Assembly (NCBI RefSeq): GCF_900112425.1 | Contig: NZ_FOLP01000009.1 | Coordinates: 1-64,000, forward strand | Length of the DNA: 64,000 nt | Direction: 5' to 3' | DNA from: Variovorax sp. OK212 | Lineage (GTDB): Bacteria > Pseudomonadota > Gammaproteobacteria > Burkholderiales > Burkholderiaceae_C | Shown: one piece after another, positions 23,214 to 31,673 of the stretch | Layout of the letters: each line of letters starts with the position of its first letter | Numbering within the stretch: the stretch's first letter is position 1 | Notes under the pieces: model-generated | What the model saw: the letters and a program-made list of their open reading frames with translations, nothing else | The model's database searches: none | Told to the model about the DNA's origin: nothing | Program-made: the position numbers and the translations under genes

Positions 23214-24198
23214 GCGGTGCAGCTGGCGCTACAGGCGCCTGCCCTGAGCGGCTTGAGCGGCTTGAGCGGCCTGAGGTTCCGGCGAGCTGCAGCGCCCGGC
23301 GGTAGGCCGTGGGCGAGCTGCCCGTGACGCGCTTGAATGCGTTGCTGAACGCACTCTCGGACGCGTAGCCCAGCGTCTGGGCCACCACCGCCACGGGCGT
23401 GGCGTTTTCACCCAGCGCACGTTCCGCCAGGCGCATGCGCCACTCTGTCAGGTACGTCAGCGGGGCAACGCCGGCCACCGCCTTGAAGTGAAAGGCGAAG
23501 GTGGTTCGCGACATCGCGCATGCCTTGGCCAGGTCTTCGAGGTGCCAGGTGCGCGCGGGATCGTCGTGCATCAACCGGAGGGCTGGTGCAATGCGCGGGT
23601 CGCTCAACGCCTGCAACCATCCCGCGGCAAGAGGCCCGGCTTTTTTCAGGTGCGCGCGCAGGATCTGCACGAACAGCAATTGGGCGAGCTGCGTCGACGC
23701 CACCTGCGCGCCAGGCTCTCCCGCGGCCCGCTCCTGCACCAGCTGGTCGAGCAACCAGCGAAAGACCGAGGCTTGCGGTGCGGCGGCCTGGATGTGGATC
23801 CACGGCGGAAGCGCGTTCAGCAGCAGCGGCCCGCTGACGGGGTCGAGCAGCACATGGCCACCGATGTGCGCGAACTCGCTGCCGTCGCCCAACTGCGCCA
23901 AGGCGCGACCGGCGCCCGAGAAGAGCGCCATGGCGTCGACGGGCTCGACGTCGGGCGCGCTCGACAGCACCGACCACAGGGGCGCCGACAGAAGGCCCAC
24001 ATCTCCGGTCTCGAAGCGCACCGGCTCGGGCTGACCTTCCAGCCGGACCCAGCAATGGCCGCGCACGACCGCGAAGAACTTGATCTTGTCGGGCGCCGGA
24101 AACCGGATCGCCCATGCGCCGCCGGCGGTGAAGCCGCCTGTGAGCAGGCTCTGCGCCTGCGTGAGCCTGAGGATGTCGGAGAAAGGGTCGGCACTCAT
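23179..24198 (-). CDS. AraC-family regulator
   Basis: A 339-residue regulator. The N-terminal cupin-like sensor domain (RFPAPDKIKFFAVVRGHCWV) is of the AraC-binding-2 kind, and the C-terminal double helix-turn-helix holds HLEDLAKACAMSRTTFAFHF and VAVVAQTLGYASESAFSNAF. I chose the ATG at 24198 (MSADPFSDIL); a longer frame to 24237 adds 13 residues. The last 30 residues, SGRSSRSSRSGQAPVAPAAP and so on, arise from a 9-bp tandem repeat and extend past the usual end. The stop overlaps the beta-lactamase gene by 35 nt, tail to tail. It is divergent from the epimerase gene, its probable target. Confidence 0.87.
   Translation of the reverse strand: MSADPFSDILRLTQAQSLLTGGFTAGGAWAIRFPAPDKIKFFAVVRGHCWVRLEGQPEPVRFETGDVGLLSAPLWSVLSSAPDVEPVDAMALFSGAGRALAQLGDGSEFAHIGGHVLLDPVSGPLLLNALPPWIHIQAAAPQASVFRWLLDQLVQERAAGEPGAQVASTQLAQLLFVQILRAHLKKAGPLAAGWLQALSDPRIAPALRLMHDDPARTWHLEDLAKACAMSRTTFAFHFKAVAGVAPLTYLTEWRMRLAERALGENATPVAVVAQTLGYASESAFSNAFKRVTGSSPTAYRRALQLAGTSGRSSRSSRSGQAPVAPAAPPTPPARSPQCA
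23244..23270 (+). repeat. 9-bp tandem repeat (YTGAGCGGC x3)
   Basis: CTGAGCGGC then two TTGAGCGGC copies within the 3' end of the AraC gene, coding a Ser/Arg-rich tail on the minus strand. Confidence 0.85.
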
Positions 24199-24339
24199 TC
24201 GCGGACTATCGCGCAGGCAAAGCGGACTTTCAAGCATTCACAGTACGGCGTTTCGAAAATATCGTTCTCCCTGTGCTGCCGGACCGTGCTGCGACGAGGT
24301 CGCCATGGCCGCTGCGTCACACAAAACCGAGGAACATCC

Positions 24340-25368
24340 ATGAGTCAAGAGTTGGTGCTTGTCACCGGGGGCACCGGGTTCATTGCACAGCATTGCATCC
24401 TGGCGTTGCTGCGCCGGGGCTTTCGAGTCCGCACGACGGTGCGATCGCTTTCAAGGGAAGCGGAGGTTCGCGAGAACCTCAGGACGGGAGGCGCGCATTC
24501 GGGCGACCTCTTGTCGTTCGTGGCCGCCGACCTGGCCGCGGACAGCGGATGGGCCGAGGCCGCCAGCGGGTGCGCCTATGTGCTGCACGGCGCTTCGCCG
24601 ACGCCTTCCGGCGCGCACGCGACGCTGGACGACTGGATCAGGCCCGCGGTCGACGGCAACCTGCGCGTGCTGCGAGCGTCGCGTGACGCGGGAGTGAAGC
24701 GGGTGGTACTCACGTCGGCGTTCGGCGCCGTCGGCGTCGGCCACAAGCCGATGAGCCGGCCCTTCGACGAAGCCGATTGGAGCGACCTCGCAGGCAACGT
24801 GGCCCCGTACCAGAAGTCGAAGACGCTGGCCGAACGGGCCGCGTGGGACTTCATCGAAAAGGAGGGCGGGGGGCTCGAGCTGGCTGCGGTGAACCCGACG
24901 GCGGTTCTGGGCCCGGCGCTGGGCGCCGACTACTCCCACTCGATCCGGCTCATCAAGAACATGATGGACGGCCAGCCGGGAATGCCCAAGATCAACTCGG
25001 GCTTTGTCGACGTGCGCGACGTGGCGGACCTGCACCTGCGCGCCATGGCCGACCCGGCCGGAAGCGGCCAGCGCTTTCTCGCGATTTCGGGCGAGAGCAT
25101 GTGGCTCGCCGAGGTGGCGAGGGTGCTCCGCGCGCGCATGGGCGCGTCGGCAAGCAGGGTGTCGGCGCGAACCTTGCCGAACTGGCTGGTTCGACTGGGC
25201 GCGAAGAAGGACCCGAGGATGAAGGACATCGTGCCCATGCTCGGCGTGAACATGAACGCCACGAGCGCGAAGGCAAGGCGCCTGCTCGGCTGGAACCCGC
25301 GCCCGGCCGAGGAAGCGATCGTTGCAACGGCCGAGAGCCTGGTCAGGCTGAAGCTGCTGAAGGCCTAG
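24340..25368 (+). CDS. NAD-dependent epimerase/dehydratase (dihydroflavonol-reductase-like)
   Basis: A 342-residue extended SDR. The cofactor loop LVLVTGGTGFIAQHCILALL is at the N-terminus. YQKSKTLAERAAWDF holds the catalytic Tyr and Lys, and NPTAVLGPALGADYSHSIRL and NSGFVDVRDVADLHLRAM match aldehyde-reductase or cinnamoyl-CoA/dihydroflavonol-reductase relatives. The start at 24340 has GAGGAAC before it. It is divergent from an AraC regulator with 141 nt between, so regulation by that protein is likely. It probably reduces an aldehyde or ketone; the substrate is unknown. Confidence 0.85.
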   Translation: MSQELVLVTGGTGFIAQHCILALLRRGFRVRTTVRSLSREAEVRENLRTGGAHSGDLLSFVAADLAADSGWAEAASGCAYVLHGASPTPSGAHATLDDWIRPAVDGNLRVLRASRDAGVKRVVLTSAFGAVGVGHKPMSRPFDEADWSDLAGNVAPYQKSKTLAERAAWDFIEKEGGGLELAAVNPTAVLGPALGADYSHSIRLIKNMMDGQPGMPKINSGFVDVRDVADLHLRAMADPAGSGQRFLAISGESMWLAEVARVLRARMGASASRVSARTLPNWLVRLGAKKDPRMKDIVPMLGVNMNATSAKARRLLGWNPRPAEEAIVATAESLVRLKLLKA

Positions 25369-25383
25369 GCTTGCGCCCGGGCC

Positions 25384-26436
25384 TTAGCCCTGCTTGCGCA
25401 TCGCGAAGCACGCCCCCGCCACCAGGATGAACGCGCCGATGATCACCTTCTGCCAGGTGCTCGGCACGCCCGCCAGGATCAGCACGTTGTTGATCAGCGT
25501 GACCAGCACCACGCCCAGCAGCGTGCCGCCCACGGTGCCGCTGCCGCCGGTGATGCGCGCGCCGCCGAGGATCACGGCGGCAATCACGTCCAGCTCGTTG
25601 CCCACCAGGTCGAAGGGGTTCGCCAGCCGCGTGCTCGACACGTGCACGATGCCCGCCAGCCCCGACAGGAAACCGGCGTACGCGAACACGAAGATGTGCA
25701 CGGTGCGCAGGTTGTAGCCCAGCCGCTCGGCAATGGCCAGGCTGCCGCCGATGGCGTACACCGCGCGGCCGATGAGCGTGCGGTTCAGCAGCCACCACGT
25801 GAGCACCGCCGCGGCGGCCAGCACCAGCACCGTGGCGGGCAGCACCACGTGCAGGCCCTGCGGCGTGTCGAAGCGCCACAGCGCGAGCTTGCCGAAGGCG
25901 TCCATGGGCGCGGGAACGTTCATGAAGAACACCGTGCCCACGAAGGTCAGGAGAATGCCGTGGTACAGGTACTGCGTGCCGATGGTCACGATGAGCGACG
26001 GCGCCTTGAGCCAGTGCACCAGCAGGCCGTTGAGCACGCCCAGCACCGCACCGCTGGCCGCGCCCGCCACCAGCAGCACGGCAATGTGCGTGTCCGGAAA
26101 GTAGTTCAACACCAGCTTGGTGATGCTGTACATGGTGAGCGCGGCAATGGCCGCGAACGACACGTCGATGCCGCCCGCCGCCAGCACGATGAGCACGCCC
26201 AGCGCGAACAGGCCCAGCACGGTGCAGGCACGCACGATGTCGAACAGCACCGGCAGCTGGAAGAAGCTCGGGTTGATGGCGCCGACCACCAGGCACACCA
26301 GCACGATCAGCGCCAGCGTGAAGACCGAGGGCCGCTGCGCGAGCCAGCCGCGCCACGAGGCGGGCGCCTTGGGGGCCGCGGGTGCCACGGAAGAAGGCGC
26401 CGTCGTGGAGTGCGCTTGCATGGTGGAAGCCGTCAT
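25384..26436 (-). CDS. sugar ABC transporter permease (deoxyribose cluster)
   Basis: A 350-residue inner-membrane permease of the RbsC/AraH type, with about nine to ten helices. Family blocks are GVLIVLAAGGIDVSFAAIAA, SLIVTIGTQYLYHGILLTFV, ERLGYNLRTVHIFVFAYAGF and GARITGGSGTVGGTLLGVVL. Its ATG overlaps the ATPase stop (ATGA). It is the last gene of the run that includes the ATPase, binding protein, second permease, kinase and mutarotase. Two permease genes imply a heterodimeric channel. The neighbouring deoC points to deoxyribose or a deoxyriboside as substrate. Confidence 0.88.
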   Translation of the reverse strand: MTASTMQAHSTTAPSSVAPAAPKAPASWRGWLAQRPSVFTLALIVLVCLVVGAINPSFFQLPVLFDIVRACTVLGLFALGVLIVLAAGGIDVSFAAIAALTMYSITKLVLNYFPDTHIAVLLVAGAASGAVLGVLNGLLVHWLKAPSLIVTIGTQYLYHGILLTFVGTVFFMNVPAPMDAFGKLALWRFDTPQGLHVVLPATVLVLAAAAVLTWWLLNRTLIGRAVYAIGGSLAIAERLGYNLRTVHIFVFAYAGFLSGLAGIVHVSSTRLANPFDLVGNELDVIAAVILGGARITGGSGTVGGTLLGVVLVTLINNVLILAGVPSTWQKVIIGAFILVAGACFAMRKQG

Positions 26437-28028
26437 GAGAATGCGGGGGAGGGTGTGTCGGAAACCAGCGCGTGGTAGAGCTCGCTCTCGGCCAGGCCCT
26501 GCGCGTCGAAGTCGTTGGCAATGCGGCCCTTGCGCATCAGCAGGATGCGGTCGCAGTTCTGCAGCAGTTCCTGCAGGTCGTCGCTCACCAGGATCACGCC
26601 CAGGCCTTGCTCGGCCAGCCGCTGCACGATGCGGTAGATGGTGTCCTTGGAGCCCACGTCCACGCCCACGGTGGGGCCGTGCAGTATCAGCACGCGCGGG
26701 CCGATGGCGAGCCACCGGCCGATGAGCACGCGCTGCTGGTTGCCGCCCGAGAGCGACTGCACCGGGCGGTCGACGTCGGGCGTGGCAATCTGCAGGTCGC
26801 GCACGGTGCGCTCGGCCAGTTCCTGGCATTGCTTCGCATCGAGCGCGCCGAAGCGCCCGCGCAGGCGGTTGAGCACCGCTGTGACGATGTTGTCGCGAAT
26901 CGGCTTGTCGAGAAACAGGCCTTCGCTCAGCCGGTCTTCGGGCACGTAGCCGATGCCCTGGCGAATGCCGTCGCTCGGCGTCTTCAGCGTGACCTGCCGG
27001 CCGTCGAGCGCAAGGCGCCCGCGGTCGGCCGCCTGCACGCCGGCCAGTGCCAGCGCCAGTTCGTTGCGGCCCGAGTCGAGCAGGCCGGTGATGCCCAGAA
27101 TCTCGCCCTTGTGCAGCGTGAAGCTCACGTCGCTGAACTGCGCGCCGCGGCCCAGCGCCTCGACCTTCAGCAGCGTGTCGCCGCCGTGGGTCTGGTGGCG
27201 GTAGCGTGCGCCGTCGAGCTGCTTGCCGGTCATCCAGTGCGCGAGCTCGGCCTTGGTGAAGTCGCGGATCGGCCCTTGGGCCACCTTGGTGCCGTCGCGG
27301 AACACGATGGCCTGGCCACCCATGGCAATGCACTCGTCGAGCTTGTGGCTCACGAAAAGCACCGCCACGCCCTGCGCGCGCAGTGCCTCCACCACGTGCA
27401 CGAGGTTGTCGACCTCTTTCTGCGTGAGCGAGGTGGTGGGCTCGTCCATGATGACCATGCGCGCCCGCGTGGCCACGGCGCGCGCAATGGCCACCAGCTG
27501 CCGCGTGGCGATGGGCAGCTCGTCGACGCGCCGCGCGAGAAACGCGGCATCGGTCGGCAGCTTCACCGTTTCGAGTGCGCGCACGGCGGTGGCGGCCACC
27601 GCCTTGCGGTCGAAACGTCGCGCCAGCTTTCCGCCGGTTTCGACCAGCTGTTCGCTGAGCGCGACGTTCTCGGCCACGCTCATGTTCGGCAGCAGCGAGA
27701 GGTCCTGGTAGACCGTCTCGATGCCGAGCGTGAGCGCCTGCAGCGGTGACAGCGATTCGTGGGGGTGCCCGTCGATCACGATGCGCCCCTGGCTCGGGGG
27801 CTGCGCGCCCGAGATGATCTTGATGAGCGTGCTCTTGCCGCAGCCGTTCTCGCCGAGCAGGTGGTAGATCTCGCCGGCTTCGATGGTCAGGTCGATACCG
27901 CGCAGCGCGTGCACGCCCGCGAAGCGCTTGTGCACGTCCTGCACTTCGAGGAAGACACGGCGCCCGGCCTGGTTCGAAGTGCCGGGCGGGGCTTGCGTGG
28001 AAGGCGCGAGAGGCGCGGTCAGAGTCAT
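26433..28028 (-). CDS. sugar ABC transporter ATP-binding protein (deoxyribose cluster)
   Basis: A 531-residue double nucleotide-binding protein of the RbsA type. Domain 1 is intact: Walker A LLGENGCGKSTLIKI near residue 55, Walker B RMVIMDEPTTSLTQ. Domain 2 is degenerate: it lacks the P-loop Lys (GITGLLDSGRNELA), as usual, and the Walker B position reads VLILHGPTVGVDVG, so the common Asp-Glu pair is replaced by His-Gly. Its signature LSGGNQQRVLIGRW remains. ATP hydrolysis would rest on domain 1. It sits between the binding-protein and permease genes in the uptake operon. Confidence 0.9.
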   Translation of the reverse strand: MTLTAPLAPSTQAPPGTSNQAGRRVFLEVQDVHKRFAGVHALRGIDLTIEAGEIYHLLGENGCGKSTLIKIISGAQPPSQGRIVIDGHPHESLSPLQALTLGIETVYQDLSLLPNMSVAENVALSEQLVETGGKLARRFDRKAVAATAVRALETVKLPTDAAFLARRVDELPIATRQLVAIARAVATRARMVIMDEPTTSLTQKEVDNLVHVVEALRAQGVAVLFVSHKLDECIAMGGQAIVFRDGTKVAQGPIRDFTKAELAHWMTGKQLDGARYRHQTHGGDTLLKVEALGRGAQFSDVSFTLHKGEILGITGLLDSGRNELALALAGVQAADRGRLALDGRQVTLKTPSDGIRQGIGYVPEDRLSEGLFLDKPIRDNIVTAVLNRLRGRFGALDAKQCQELAERTVRDLQIATPDVDRPVQSLSGGNQQRVLIGRWLAIGPRVLILHGPTVGVDVGSKDTIYRIVQRLAEQGLGVILVSDDLQELLQNCDRILLMRKGRIANDFDAQGLAESELYHALVSDTPSPAFS

Positions 28029-28049
28029 ACGCTCAAGGATTCCGGAAGA

Positions 28050-29054
28050 TCAGAAGGCGTACTTCTTGTAGTTCTGCTTGTCGACCTCGACCCAGGCCTG
28101 GCCCGTGACGATGATGCCGACGCCGGGGCCCTTCTTGACCGAGACCTTGTTGTAGCCCTGCACGCCCATGTCGGTGCCGTCGGTGATGGTCTTGCCGTCG
28201 AGCAGCATCTTGGCCGCCTTGTTCATGACGATGCCGGCATCCTTCGGGTCCCAGAAGGCGATGCCGCCGACCGCGCCCGACTCGAGGAACTTGGCCGCCT
28301 CGCTCGGCAGGCCGGTGCCGTACACGCAGATCTTGCCCTGCAGGCCGGCTTCTTCCACCGCGCGGCCGATGCCCAGCACGTCGAGCGACGACGAGCCCTG
28401 GAAGCCCTTCAGGTCGGGGTGCTTGCGCAGCATTTCCTTGGCCTTGCCGTAGGCCTTCTCGGCGTCGTTGAGCGACTCGTTCTTGGCGTCGACCAGCTGC
28501 ATCTTGGGGTACTTCTTGGCGTTGGTCGCGCCGCCGTCGGCCCATTGCACCTGCGACTGGCTGCCCAGCGAGCCCACCAGCGAGGTCCACTTGCCCTGCT
28601 GGCCCATGCAGGCGGCCAGGCGTTCGTTGATGCGCGCACCGTAGGCCGTGTTGTCGAATGCCTCGATGTCGACCATGGTGTTCTTCTGGTTGTCGGCCTC
28701 GTGCGTCACGACCTTGATGCCGCGCTCCATGGCGCGCTTGAGCACGGGCTCCAGCGTGGGCGGGTCCATCGAGACCACGGCGATGGCGTCGACCTTCTTG
28801 GCCACCAGGTCTTCGACCAGGCGCTGCTGCTGCGCGGCGTCCGACTGGGCCGGGCCGATCTGGCGCGTGGCCACGCCCGGCGTGGTGCTGCCGAACTCCT
28901 TCACGCCCACTTCCATGCGGTTGAACCAGCTGATGCCCGTGATCTTCACCACGGTGACGATGTCTTGCGGCTTGCCTTGCGCATGCAGCGCCGAGGCGAA
29001 GGCCACGGTGCCCAGTGCGAGTACGGTGCAGGCGATCTTTGTTTTCTTCAGCAT
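28050..29054 (-). CDS. periplasmic sugar-binding protein (deoxyribose cluster)
   Basis: A 334-residue exported binding protein of the pentose/AI-2 (LsrB-like) group. The signal peptide is MLKKTKIACTVLALGTVAFA with cleavage near LHA-QG. Landmarks are VVKITGISWFNRMEVGVKEF, KKVDAIAVVSMDPPTLEPVL, GIKVVTHEADN and ICVYGTGLPSEAAKFLESGA. It delivers sugar to the two permeases. It lies 10 nt from the second permease and 21 nt from the ATPase. Deoxyribose is inferred from the catabolic genes, since the binding pocket cannot be read by eye. Confidence 0.88.
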   Translation of the reverse strand: MLKKTKIACTVLALGTVAFASALHAQGKPQDIVTVVKITGISWFNRMEVGVKEFGSTTPGVATRQIGPAQSDAAQQQRLVEDLVAKKVDAIAVVSMDPPTLEPVLKRAMERGIKVVTHEADNQKNTMVDIEAFDNTAYGARINERLAACMGQQGKWTSLVGSLGSQSQVQWADGGATNAKKYPKMQLVDAKNESLNDAEKAYGKAKEMLRKHPDLKGFQGSSSLDVLGIGRAVEEAGLQGKICVYGTGLPSEAAKFLESGAVGGIAFWDPKDAGIVMNKAAKMLLDGKTITDGTDMGVQGYNKVSVKKGPGVGIIVTGQAWVEVDKQNYKKYAF

Positions 29055-29064
29055 GTCTTGTCTC

Positions 29065-30117
29065 CTAGCCCTCGGTGGTTCTTTGCGTCGCGCCAGGAGG
29101 GGGCTGGTGCGGCGATGCGCTGGAGCGCGAAACGGAAATGAAGCTGCGCAGGTCGCTCAGGCTGAACCGCGCCGATGCCAGGAAGAACAGCAGCAGCAGG
29201 CCCCAGGCGCAGTCGCGGAAGAAGTTGGAAATGCCCAGCAGGTTGAAGGTGCTCGACAGCAGCTGCAGCGCCACGGCCGAGAAGAACAGGCACACCATGC
29301 GCCCGTAGCCGCCCTGCGGCCGCACGCCGGCCATCACGGTGATGAGGATGGCAATCAGCAGGTAGGAGTTGCCGTAGTCCGACTTCACGCTGGCCGTGCG
29401 GCCCGCGATGATCACGCCCGCCACCGCGGCCAGCACGCCGCACAGCGCATAGGTGGCCACCAGCATGCGGTGCTGCGAAATGCCCGCGTAGCGCGCCGCC
29501 TTGGCGTTGGTGCCCAGCAGGAACAGGCGAATGCCGAAGGGGCTCTGCTTGAGCAGCCAGCCCACGCCCAGCAGCATCGCCACGAAGATGACGAACGGAA
29601 TCGGCACGCCCAGCACCATCTCGTTGCCGATGGCCGAGAGCGCCTCGGCGTCGCCCACGCGCAGGCTGGAGCCGCCCGTGAGCACCACCGCAAAGCCCGT
29701 GTACAGCAGCTGCGTGCCCAGCGTGCAGAGAATGGGCGTGAGGCCGGCGCGCGCAATCAGCACGCCGTTGAGCAGCCCGCCCACCAGGCCCACGGCCAGC
29801 GCGATGACGGCGAACCACGCCGTGTAGAGCCAGGGCGAGGCATCGGGTGCCGCGAGCATCGGCGCCACGGTGGCGGCCACCACGCCCGCGAGGTTGGCCA
29901 GCGCCACGCCCGACAGGTCGATGCCGCCGTTGCCCGAGATCATCGACAGCGCAACGCCCATGGCCAGCAGGCCGAGCTCGGGCAGCTGGCCGCCCATCGA
30001 CTGGAAGTTGTAGACGTCGAGGAAGTCGCCCTTGGACAGCACCGTCGCAACCACGAGGATCACGACGTTGATGGCAACCAGGAAGTTGAGTTCGCGGTCT
30101 GAAAACCTGGAGGTCAT
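29065..30117 (-). CDS. second sugar ABC transporter permease (deoxyribose cluster)
   Basis: A 350-residue multi-helix permease, distinct from the one at 25384. Blocks include ALSMISGNGGIDLSGVALAN, TPILCTLGTQLLYTGFAVVL, LLGTNAKAARYAGISQHRML and ILITVMAGVRPQGGYGRMVC. It keeps the Gly-Gly-Ile-Asp-Leu-Ser loop common to the family. The C-terminal tail (SRSSASPHQPPPGATQ) is long and Pro-rich. It is in tight order after the kinase gene (11 nt) and before the binding protein. Confidence 0.88.
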   Translation of the reverse strand: MTSRFSDRELNFLVAINVVILVVATVLSKGDFLDVYNFQSMGGQLPELGLLAMGVALSMISGNGGIDLSGVALANLAGVVAATVAPMLAAPDASPWLYTAWFAVIALAVGLVGGLLNGVLIARAGLTPILCTLGTQLLYTGFAVVLTGGSSLRVGDAEALSAIGNEMVLGVPIPFVIFVAMLLGVGWLLKQSPFGIRLFLLGTNAKAARYAGISQHRMLVATYALCGVLAAVAGVIIAGRTASVKSDYGNSYLLIAILITVMAGVRPQGGYGRMVCLFFSAVALQLLSSTFNLLGISNFFRDCAWGLLLLFFLASARFSLSDLRSFISVSRSSASPHQPPPGATQRTTEG

Positions 30118-30128
30118 GGCGGGTTCCT

Positions 30129-31082
30129 TCAGTGGTCGCGGCGCATCAGCGCCTCGACCTCGGCGCGCGTGGGCATCGAGGGCGCGGTGCCGGCGCGCGT
30201 GACCGAGATGGCCGCCACCGCCGAGCCGAAGCGCGCGGCGTCCAGCGGCGAGGCGCCTTCGGCGAGCGCGGCCGCAAAGCCGCCGTTGAAGGCGTCGCCC
30301 GCGCCGGCCGTTTCCTTCACGGCACCGGCGTTGAACACGGGGATGTGCACCGAGCCGCTGGCGCTGTGCAGCAGCGCGCCCTTGTCGCCGAGCGTGATGA
30401 GCGCGCAGCCCACGCCCTTGGCCAGGAAGAAGTCGCCCGCGCGGCGCGCGTCGTCGAGGGTGTCCACGGCAATGCCGCTGAGCGCAGCGGCTTCATGCTC
30501 GTTGGGCGTGATGTAGTCGCACAGCGGGTACAGCGCGTCGTCGAAGGGCAGGGCGGGCGCCGGGTTGAACACCGTCACGGTACCGGCGGCGCGCGCCAGT
30601 TCGAGCCCGCGGTGCGCGGCGCCGGCCGGTTGCTCCAGCTGCGTGACGAACACGCGCGCACCGCGAATGGCATCGGCCGCCGCGTCCACGTCGGCCGCGT
30701 CGATGAGCGCCGCCGCGCCGGGTACCACGATGATCGCGTTGGCGCCGGTGACCTCGTGCACGTAGATGAAGGCCGCACCCGTGGGCTGGTTCGCCACCTG
30801 CGGTGCGCGCGGCGTGATGCCTTCCTGTGCCCACAGCGCGAGCGCGTTGGCGCCGAAGGCGTCCTGCCCGAGCTTGGAGATGAAGGTGACGCCCGCGCCG
30901 GCACGCGCCGCCGCCACGGCCTGGTTCGAGCCCTTGCCGCCGGGGCCCATGGCAAAGCCCGAGCCCGCGATGGTCTGGCCCACGCCGGGGAGGTTGGCCG
31001 CGCGGAACGCGAGGTCGGCCACGAAGATGCCGAGCACGGCCACGCCGTGCTGCCCTTGCTGCTGTGAAGAGACGACGGTCAT
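30129..31082 (-). CDS. PfkB-family kinase, ribokinase/deoxyribokinase-like
   Basis: A 317-residue sugar kinase. The PfkB signatures are GPGGKGSNQAVAAARAGAGV near residue 47 and ETAGAGDAFNGGFAAALAEG near 260, with the catalytic Asp in GAGDAF. The middle segment CDYITPNEHEAAAL is typical of ribokinases. The context of deoC and a sugar transporter suggests that it phosphorylates 2-deoxyribose at C5 to make the DeoC substrate. Ribose remains an alternative. It lies 4 nt after the mutarotase gene. Confidence 0.87.
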   Translation of the reverse strand: MTVVSSQQQGQHGVAVLGIFVADLAFRAANLPGVGQTIAGSGFAMGPGGKGSNQAVAAARAGAGVTFISKLGQDAFGANALALWAQEGITPRAPQVANQPTGAAFIYVHEVTGANAIIVVPGAAALIDAADVDAAADAIRGARVFVTQLEQPAGAAHRGLELARAAGTVTVFNPAPALPFDDALYPLCDYITPNEHEAAALSGIAVDTLDDARRAGDFFLAKGVGCALITLGDKGALLHSASGSVHIPVFNAGAVKETAGAGDAFNGGFAAALAEGASPLDAARFGSAVAAISVTRAGTAPSMPTRAEVEALMRRDH

Positions 31083-31086
31083 GGGG

Positions 31087-31539
31087 TCAGGCCTCGGGCG
31101 CGAGCACGCCTTTTTTGAACACGAAGCAGCCGTAGAAGCGGCGCTCGCCCGTGGCGATCACGCAGTAGGCGCGGCGCGCGGCTTCGTAGAAGGCGAAGCG
31201 TTCGATGGAGCCCAGCGGGCGCGAGCGGCCTTCGGCCGCATCGATCTCGCGTTGCATCTCCTGCTGCACCGGCGGAATCGTGTCGGGCTCGCCCATGATC
31301 TCCATGCGTCGTGCCGGATCGTCGACCGCGGTGTCCAGCGGCAGCACCGAAAGAATGGCGCGCGCCGCTTCGGTGGTGCCTACGCCGTCGATGCGCAGCA
31401 GCCGGCCCAGCGTGGTCTGGCGTGCGACCGAGTCGGCCGGAAAGTTGGCGTCGCACAGCACGAGCTCGTCGCCATGGCCCATGGCGCGCAGGGCGTACAG
31501 CACGTCTGCGTTGAGCAGCGGATGGATGGACTTCAGCAT
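31087..31539 (-). CDS. RbsD/FucU-family sugar mutarotase
   Basis: A 150-residue cytoplasmic enzyme: MLKSIHPLLNADVLYALRAM, GHGDELVLCDANFPADSV, PLGSIERFAFYEAARRAYCV and GERRFYGCFVFKKGVL. These match FucU-type mutarotases, which interconvert sugar anomers or ring forms so that the kinase gets the right one. The His in SIHPLL and the Asp in CDANFP are the expected active-site residues. It is the first gene downstream of a perfect LacI-type palindrome (31591-31610), so it probably begins the uptake operon. Confidence 0.88.
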   Translation of the reverse strand: MLKSIHPLLNADVLYALRAMGHGDELVLCDANFPADSVARQTTLGRLLRIDGVGTTEAARAILSVLPLDTAVDDPARRMEIMGEPDTIPPVQQEMQREIDAAEGRSRPLGSIERFAFYEAARRAYCVIATGERRFYGCFVFKKGVLAPEA

Positions 31540-31590
31540 GTTGTCTCCACGAATGGATGTGGTTCTTGTGGCCGCGATCTTAGAGAAAGA

Positions 31591-31610
31591 AAACGTTTGC
31601 GCAAACGTTT
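31591..31610. promoter_or_regulatory. perfect LacI-type operator palindrome
   Basis: AAACGTTTGCGCAAACGTTT is a perfect 20-bp palindrome in the CAAACGTTTG style of LacI/PurR/RbsR sites, 52 nt upstream of the mutarotase start. On the minus strand a possible -10 (TAAGAT, 31573-31578) lies just downstream of it, so binding would block transcription. No LacI-family gene is in the window. Confidence 0.75.
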
Positions 31611-31673
31611 GCCGCTCGAAGATTCATGGGGGTTTCCCTTGGTTTCCAGATGCGCGCGCTGCGCGCACGGCGC

